From: Listeria monocytogenes ATCC 19117
GTDB taxonomy: Bacteria; Bacillota; Bacilli; Lactobacillales; Listeriaceae
Assembly: GCF_000307025.1 (NCBI RefSeq)
Contig: NC_018584.1
Coordinates: 744,001 to 808,000, forward strand
Direction: 5' to 3'
Length of the DNA: 64,000 nucleotides
In this document: positions 60,752 through 64,000 of the stretch, piece after piece
Position numbering within the stretch: the stretch's first letter is position 1
How the letters are laid out: each line of letters opens with the position of its first letter
The notes under the pieces: model-generated
Told to the model about the DNA's origin: nothing
The model's input: the letters and a program-made list of their open reading frames with translations, nothing else
Database searches by the model: none
Translations under genes and position numbers: made by a program

Positions 60752-61707
60752 TTAAAGATTTAAAAGGAATTCACCACGTAACAGCAATGACAAGTAGTGC
60801 GGAGAAAAATTATGCGTTTTTTACAGAAGTTTTAGGAATGCGTTTAGTGAAAAAAACCGTCAACCAAGACGATATTCATACGTATCATTTGTTTTTCGCC
60901 GATGACAAAGGTTCAGCGGGAACGGATATGACATTTTTTGACTTTCCAAATTTACCAAAAGGACGTCACGGCACAGACAGTATTTCTCGCGTAGCTTTCC
61001 GAGTACCTAGTGATGCGGCGCTTGAATACTGGCTTAATCGTTTTGAACAATTAGAAGTTCCGCATAGTGATATCAAAACTCTATTTGGCAAAAAATATCT
61101 GACATTCCAAGATTTTGACGACCAACAATTACAACTGATTTCAGATGAAAATAACGAAGGGGTAGCAGCTGGAACTCCATGGAAAAACGGACCAGTCCCA
61201 GAAAAATATGCAATTTACGGTTTAGGACCAGTCTTTTTAACGGTAGTTTCGCTCAAAAATATGGATGCGATTTTGCAAACGATTTTTGGCTTTAGAAAAG
61301 TGACAGAAGAAGACGGTCTTCATTTATACGAGGTTGGCGAAGGTGGTAACGGGGCGCAAGTGATTGTCGAAGAACGTACCGATATTCCAGCTGCAATACA
61401 AGGCTACGGTGGCGTTCACCATGTGGCTTTTCGAGTAGAAGACCACGAAGAATTGCAAAAATGGATTGACCGCATGAATACAATCGAAGCACCCAACTCT
61501 GGCTATGTAAACCGCTTCTACTTTGAATCATTGTATGTACCCGTTTCAGAACGAATTTTGTTTGAATTCGCGACAGATGGTCCGGGCTTTGCAAATGATG
61601 AACCATACGAAACACTCGGTGAAAAATTAGCCTTGCCTCCATTTTTAGAACCAAAACGCGCAGAAATTGAAAAAATGGTACGTCCGATTAATACGAAACG
61701 GAGCTGA
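60748..61707 (+). CDS. Second ring-cleaving-dioxygenase-type glyoxalase family protein
   Basis: A 319-residue paralogue of the preceding gene, overlapping it by 4 bases: LKGIHHVTAMTSSAEKNYAFF, GVHHVAFRVEDHEELQKW and the terminal RILFEFATDGPGFANDEPYE. The pair is likely a tandem duplication. Probable Fe(II)-dependent dioxygenase acting on hydroquinones; substrate inferred from family. Confidence 0.87.
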   Translation: MIKDLKGIHHVTAMTSSAEKNYAFFTEVLGMRLVKKTVNQDDIHTYHLFFADDKGSAGTDMTFFDFPNLPKGRHGTDSISRVAFRVPSDAALEYWLNRFEQLEVPHSDIKTLFGKKYLTFQDFDDQQLQLISDENNEGVAAGTPWKNGPVPEKYAIYGLGPVFLTVVSLKNMDAILQTIFGFRKVTEEDGLHLYEVGEGGNGAQVIVEERTDIPAAIQGYGGVHHVAFRVEDHEELQKWIDRMNTIEAPNSGYVNRFYFESLYVPVSERILFEFATDGPGFANDEPYETLGEKLALPPFLEPKRAEIEKMVRPINTKRS

Positions 61708-61713
61708 TAAACG

Positions 61714-62322
61714 ATGGAACACATTTATATTCCAGGGAAAAATAAGGATTTAGCCCCACTATTACTACTTCACGGGACAGGCGGCGATGAAAAGTCGCTT
61801 GTCGAAGTGGCGGAATTTATCGCAGGTGACGCGGCTGTTTTATCGTTGCGCGGTGATATTAAAGAAGGCGGAGCAAATCGGTTTTTCAAAAGATTTCACG
61901 ATGGCAGCTTAGATTTAGAAGACTTGGAAAGTAAAACCGCAGAATTAATCACTACAACACGCGAACTGGCTGAAAAATATCAATTGGATTTTGAACGAAT
62001 GATTGCAGTAGGGTATTCAAATGGCGCAAACATCGCAGCCAACGCGCTACTACAAGCAGAAGATAGTTTCCATAAAGCGATTTTGTTTCATGCGATGCCA
62101 GCTGGAAATAAACAACCCGAATTTTCGATTAGCCACCGCAACGTATTTCTGTCCGCTGGCTTAAATGATCCACTTATTACCGCAAAAGCCTCCGAAGAAT
62201 TAGTGGAAATCCTCGAAAAACGGGGCGCAAAAGTCGAAACAGTTTGGACAGCGGCTGGACATTCTCTTACTATGGAAGAACTTGAAGAAGCGAAAAAATG
62301 GTATCAAAACAACCAGAAATGA
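61714..62322 (+). CDS. MhqD-like carboxylesterase
   Basis: A 202-residue phospholipase/carboxylesterase-family hydrolase: LLLHGTGGDEKSLVEVA (oxyanion), nucleophile Ser in VGYSNGANIAANALL, Asp in GLNDPLI, His in TAAGHSLTMEEL. It matches MhqD-type enzymes that accompany hydroquinone dioxygenases. Six bases after the second glyoxalase. Confidence 0.9.
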   Translation: MEHIYIPGKNKDLAPLLLLHGTGGDEKSLVEVAEFIAGDAAVLSLRGDIKEGGANRFFKRFHDGSLDLEDLESKTAELITTTRELAEKYQLDFERMIAVGYSNGANIAANALLQAEDSFHKAILFHAMPAGNKQPEFSISHRNVFLSAGLNDPLITAKASEELVEILEKRGAKVETVWTAAGHSLTMEELEEAKKWYQNNQK

Positions 62323-62331
62323 GGGAAGTAG

Positions 62332-62952
62332 ATGACTATTTTTAAAAGTGCTGATTTATCTCAAAAAGAAAACTACAAATTTTTAACAGGAAGTATTATT
62401 CCACGACCAATTGCTTTTGTAACGACGCTTGCTGAAGACGGGGAGACGGTTAACGCCGCCCCGTTCAGTTTTTTTAATGTTGTTTCAAGCGATCCAGCGA
62501 TAGTTTCGATAGCTGTTCAACGCGCGAATGGCGAGCAAAAAGATACAGCGAGGAATGCGGCTTTTACGAAAGAAATAAATATTCATATTGTTAGTGAGTC
62601 TTTTGTGGAAGAAATGAATAAAACCGCTGCTCGACTGGCACCAGATGTGAGCGAAATCGATAAAACAAGCTTGCATTTAGAGAAAGTTCCTGGAATGAAA
62701 ACCCCAAAGATTTCCGAGGCCAATATCGTGCTTACAGCTAAACTAGAACAAATTATTCCGATTAAAAATGATGCGGGTGAGGTTGTTTCCGATTTAATTC
62801 TGGCACGTATTTTGACATATGATTTCGCAGATGAAGTGTTTGATTCTGAGCATCACTATATTTTGCCAGAAAAGCTTGAACCAGTTGCCAGACTCGCTGG
62901 AAATGACTATACAAAACTTGGCGATATTTTCCGGATTGAAAGGCCAAATTAA
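62332..62952 (+). CDS. Flavin reductase-like FMN-binding protein
   Basis: A 206-residue protein of the flavin reductase-like family: LTGSIIPRPIAFVTTLAEDGETVNAAPFSFFNVVSSDPAIVSI (about 19-61) is the FMN-binding signature. It may reduce quinones or supply reduced flavin to the operon. Last gene of the set; no terminator follows before the hflX leader, so some read-through is possible. Confidence 0.88.
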   Translation: MTIFKSADLSQKENYKFLTGSIIPRPIAFVTTLAEDGETVNAAPFSFFNVVSSDPAIVSIAVQRANGEQKDTARNAAFTKEINIHIVSESFVEEMNKTAARLAPDVSEIDKTSLHLEKVPGMKTPKISEANIVLTAKLEQIIPIKNDAGEVVSDLILARILTYDFADEVFDSEHHYILPEKLEPVARLAGNDYTKLGDIFRIERPN

Positions 62953-62962
62953 CGAGAAATAG

Positions 62963-62991
62963 TTGCGAAACAAAAGCGACCATGTTAAACT
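62963..62991 (+). promoter_or_regulatory. Promoter of the hflX leader
   Basis: TTGCGA (62963-62968), 17-base spacer, TAAACT (62986-62991) with an extended TG (62983-62984). Start expected near 62998, about 28 bases before the leader ORF. Confidence 0.6.
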
Positions 62992-63025
62992 AGGGGCAAC
63001 TTAAATGAACGGAGGGTTGCCCATC

Positions 63026-63070
63026 ATGCGTTATATTAGACTACGTTTCCCAAAAAATCTATGCAACTAA
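63026..63070 (+). CDS. 14-codon regulatory leader peptide of hflX
   Basis: ATG 63026 reads MRYIRLRFPKNLCN then TAA, with GGAGGG 10 bases upstream. It contains RLR, the arrest motif (+X+) at which macrolide-bound ribosomes stall. I recall an hflX upstream ORF and attenuator of this kind in L. monocytogenes (hflXr, lmo0762). Too short for normal gene finders, but the ribosome site and placement are strong. Confidence 0.85.
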   Translation: MRYIRLRFPKNLCN

Positions 63071-63161
63071 TTTAATAGTGCGGGAATATCCATGCTTATT
63101 TAGTATGGGTAACGGGATTGGTCTTGCGTGCATGTATGGCACCCAAAATAAATATGGGTAG

Positions 63162-63226
63162 AATGAAGGTGGAATGCGCTTCATTTGAAAGCAAGCTAGT
63201 ATCTTTGGATGCTATTTTTGTGTTTT
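63162..63226 (+). promoter_or_regulatory. Transcription attenuator before hflX
   Basis: A terminator hairpin TAGTATC (63197-63203) / GATGCTA (63208-63214), loop TTTG, followed by TTTTTGTGTTTT. Upstream are further stems: AATGAAG/CTTCATT (63162-63168 with 63179-63185), ACCCA...TGGGT (63141-63159) and CCATGC/GTATGG (63091-63109). Competing stems fit antitermination when ribosomes stall on the leader ORF. Confidence 0.75.
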
Positions 63227-63279
63227 CTTCTACTCAAAAACCCTGACCGCGCTGAATCTATTTCAGGAGGTCCTTTTTT

Positions 63280-64000
63280 ATGGAGAAAAAAGTATTAATC
63301 GTTGGTATAAGTCAGAAACAAAAAGATTTTGATTATTCAATGGAAGAATTAGCCAATTTAGCGGCTGCAAATAATATGGAAGTAGTGGGCGAAATACGGC
63401 AAAATATCGACCGTGAAAATCGCGCTACTTATGTTGGAAAAGGAAAAGTGGATGAAATCAAAGGGCTGGCAGAAATGCAAGATGCTCGCTTGATTATTTT
63501 TAACGATGAACTTTCACCGTCGCAAATTAGAAACCTAGAAGAAGCGTTGGAACTGGATGTAATGGACAGAACAGGCTTGATTTTAGCTATTTTCGCGAAC
63601 CGAGCAAAAACAAAAGAAGCTCAACTCCAAGTCCAAATCGCCAAATTACAATATGAACTTCCGCGAATTTTTGGACAAGGCGAAGACATGGACCAACAAA
63701 GCGGAAAAGGCGGACTTAGCAACCGTGGTTCGGGCGAAAAGAAAATTGAAACCGATCGCCGTACCATCAAATACCAAATCCGCCATTTACAAAAAGAGTT
63801 AGACATGCTCGTGGATGACCGTGAAGTACGCCGTCGCAAACGAAAGAAAAATGAAATTCCTGTGGTGTCACTTGTTGGTTATACCAATGCTGGAAAATCC
63901 ACAACGATGAATGGGCTAGTACGTGCTTATAGTGAAACTGCTGAAAAACAAGTTTTTGAGAAAGACATGCTCTTTGCTACGCTTGAAACAAGTGTGCGCG
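63280..64000 (+). CDS. HflX-family ribosome-splitting GTPase (5' part)
   Basis: The first 240 residues, running off the window. N-terminal HflX domain (VGISQKQKDFDYSMEELANLA; ENRATYVGKGKVDEIKGLA; NDELSPSQIRNLEEAL), the linker LPRIFGQGEDMDQQSGKGG, a coiled region and the G1 loop GYTNAGKST of the GTPase domain. HflX splits stalled ribosomes; the Listeria protein at this place (lmo0762, HflXr) has been reported to give macrolide/lincosamide resistance. Start ATG 63280 follows CAGGAGG. Confidence 0.92.
   Translation, partial: MEKKVLIVGISQKQKDFDYSMEELANLAAANNMEVVGEIRQNIDRENRATYVGKGKVDEIKGLAEMQDARLIIFNDELSPSQIRNLEEALELDVMDRTGLILAIFANRAKTKEAQLQVQIAKLQYELPRIFGQGEDMDQQSGKGGLSNRGSGEKKIETDRRTIKYQIRHLQKELDMLVDDREVRRRKRKKNEIPVVSLVGYTNAGKSTTMNGLVRAYSETAEKQVFEKDMLFATLETSVR

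Noticed and set aside
62994-63022. GGGCAAC...GTTGCCC hairpin that would place the leader ORF's ribosome site in its loop
   Set aside because: The predicted transcription start (about 62998) falls within the left arm, so the stem would probably not form in the RNA unless a start further upstream is used.
1-64000. CRISPR arrays, tRNA or rRNA genes, prophage
   Set aside because: No regularly spaced direct repeats, no tRNA-like cloverleaf or rRNA sequence, and no phage structural or integrase genes were seen.

Overview
The window is low-GC Gram-positive DNA that I recognise, from gene content and order, as a Listeria monocytogenes-type chromosome. Diagnostic items are the bifunctional flagellar anti-repressor GmaR, TTTT-N5-AAAA (MogR-type) boxes before flaA, cheY and a chemoreceptor gene, an LPXTG leucine-rich-repeat protein, and an HflX gene behind a leader-peptide attenuator. 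EGD-e-style names (lmo numbers) in the entries are from memory; no search was run.

Layout. (1) 1-32639 is the distal part of the flagellar/chemotaxis island, all on the + strand: flhF (partial), flgG, cheR, motAB, gmaR, cheV; then flaA as a single-gene unit; then cheY-cheA and hook/switch genes (FliN-like, FliJ-like, FliK-like, flgD, flgE, fliM, fliY); then, from a third promoter, the YaaR-like gene, a FlgN-like gene, flgK, flgL, fliD, fliS, flgBC, fliEFGHI and a lytic transglycosylase. MogR-type boxes mark the promoters. (2) 32640-43630 is a housekeeping/stress block: lftRS (PadR), a FusB-type EF-G-binding protein on the minus strand behind a structured leader, pyruvate oxidase, an MCP, a C39-like peptidase, a 70-residue LPXTG protein, glmS with its self-cleaving ribozyme, a FAD synthetase and small proteins. 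(3) 43631-55431 is accessory: the LRR/MucBP surface protein, an XRE regulator, a decayed GH1 beta-glucosidase, two Crp/Fnr regulators, a GntR-controlled ABC-transporter operon, a hydrolase and a BtlB-like SnoaL protein. (4) 55432-56953 is an IS1182-type insertion sequence inside a terminator that it duplicated. (5) 56986-64000 holds a GDSL esterase with an ABC exporter, a glyoxalase/esterase/flavin-reductase operon, and hflX (partial).

The GH1 remnant, in the place where I remember EGD-e carrying a beta-glucoside PTS/pentose operon (lmo0733-0739, which includes the lmo0737 serogroup marker), suggests an lmo0737-negative strain (serotype 1/2b or 4b type).

Most interesting observations: FliY carries four intact CheC-type phosphatase motifs; the FusB-like gene has a promoter, a short leader ORF and stem-loops resembling drug-inducible attenuators; two promoters flanking a Crp/Fnr gene share a GTAAC-N4-GTTAC palindrome at exactly the same distance from the -10; and the IS made a 32-bp duplication of a whole terminator hairpin.
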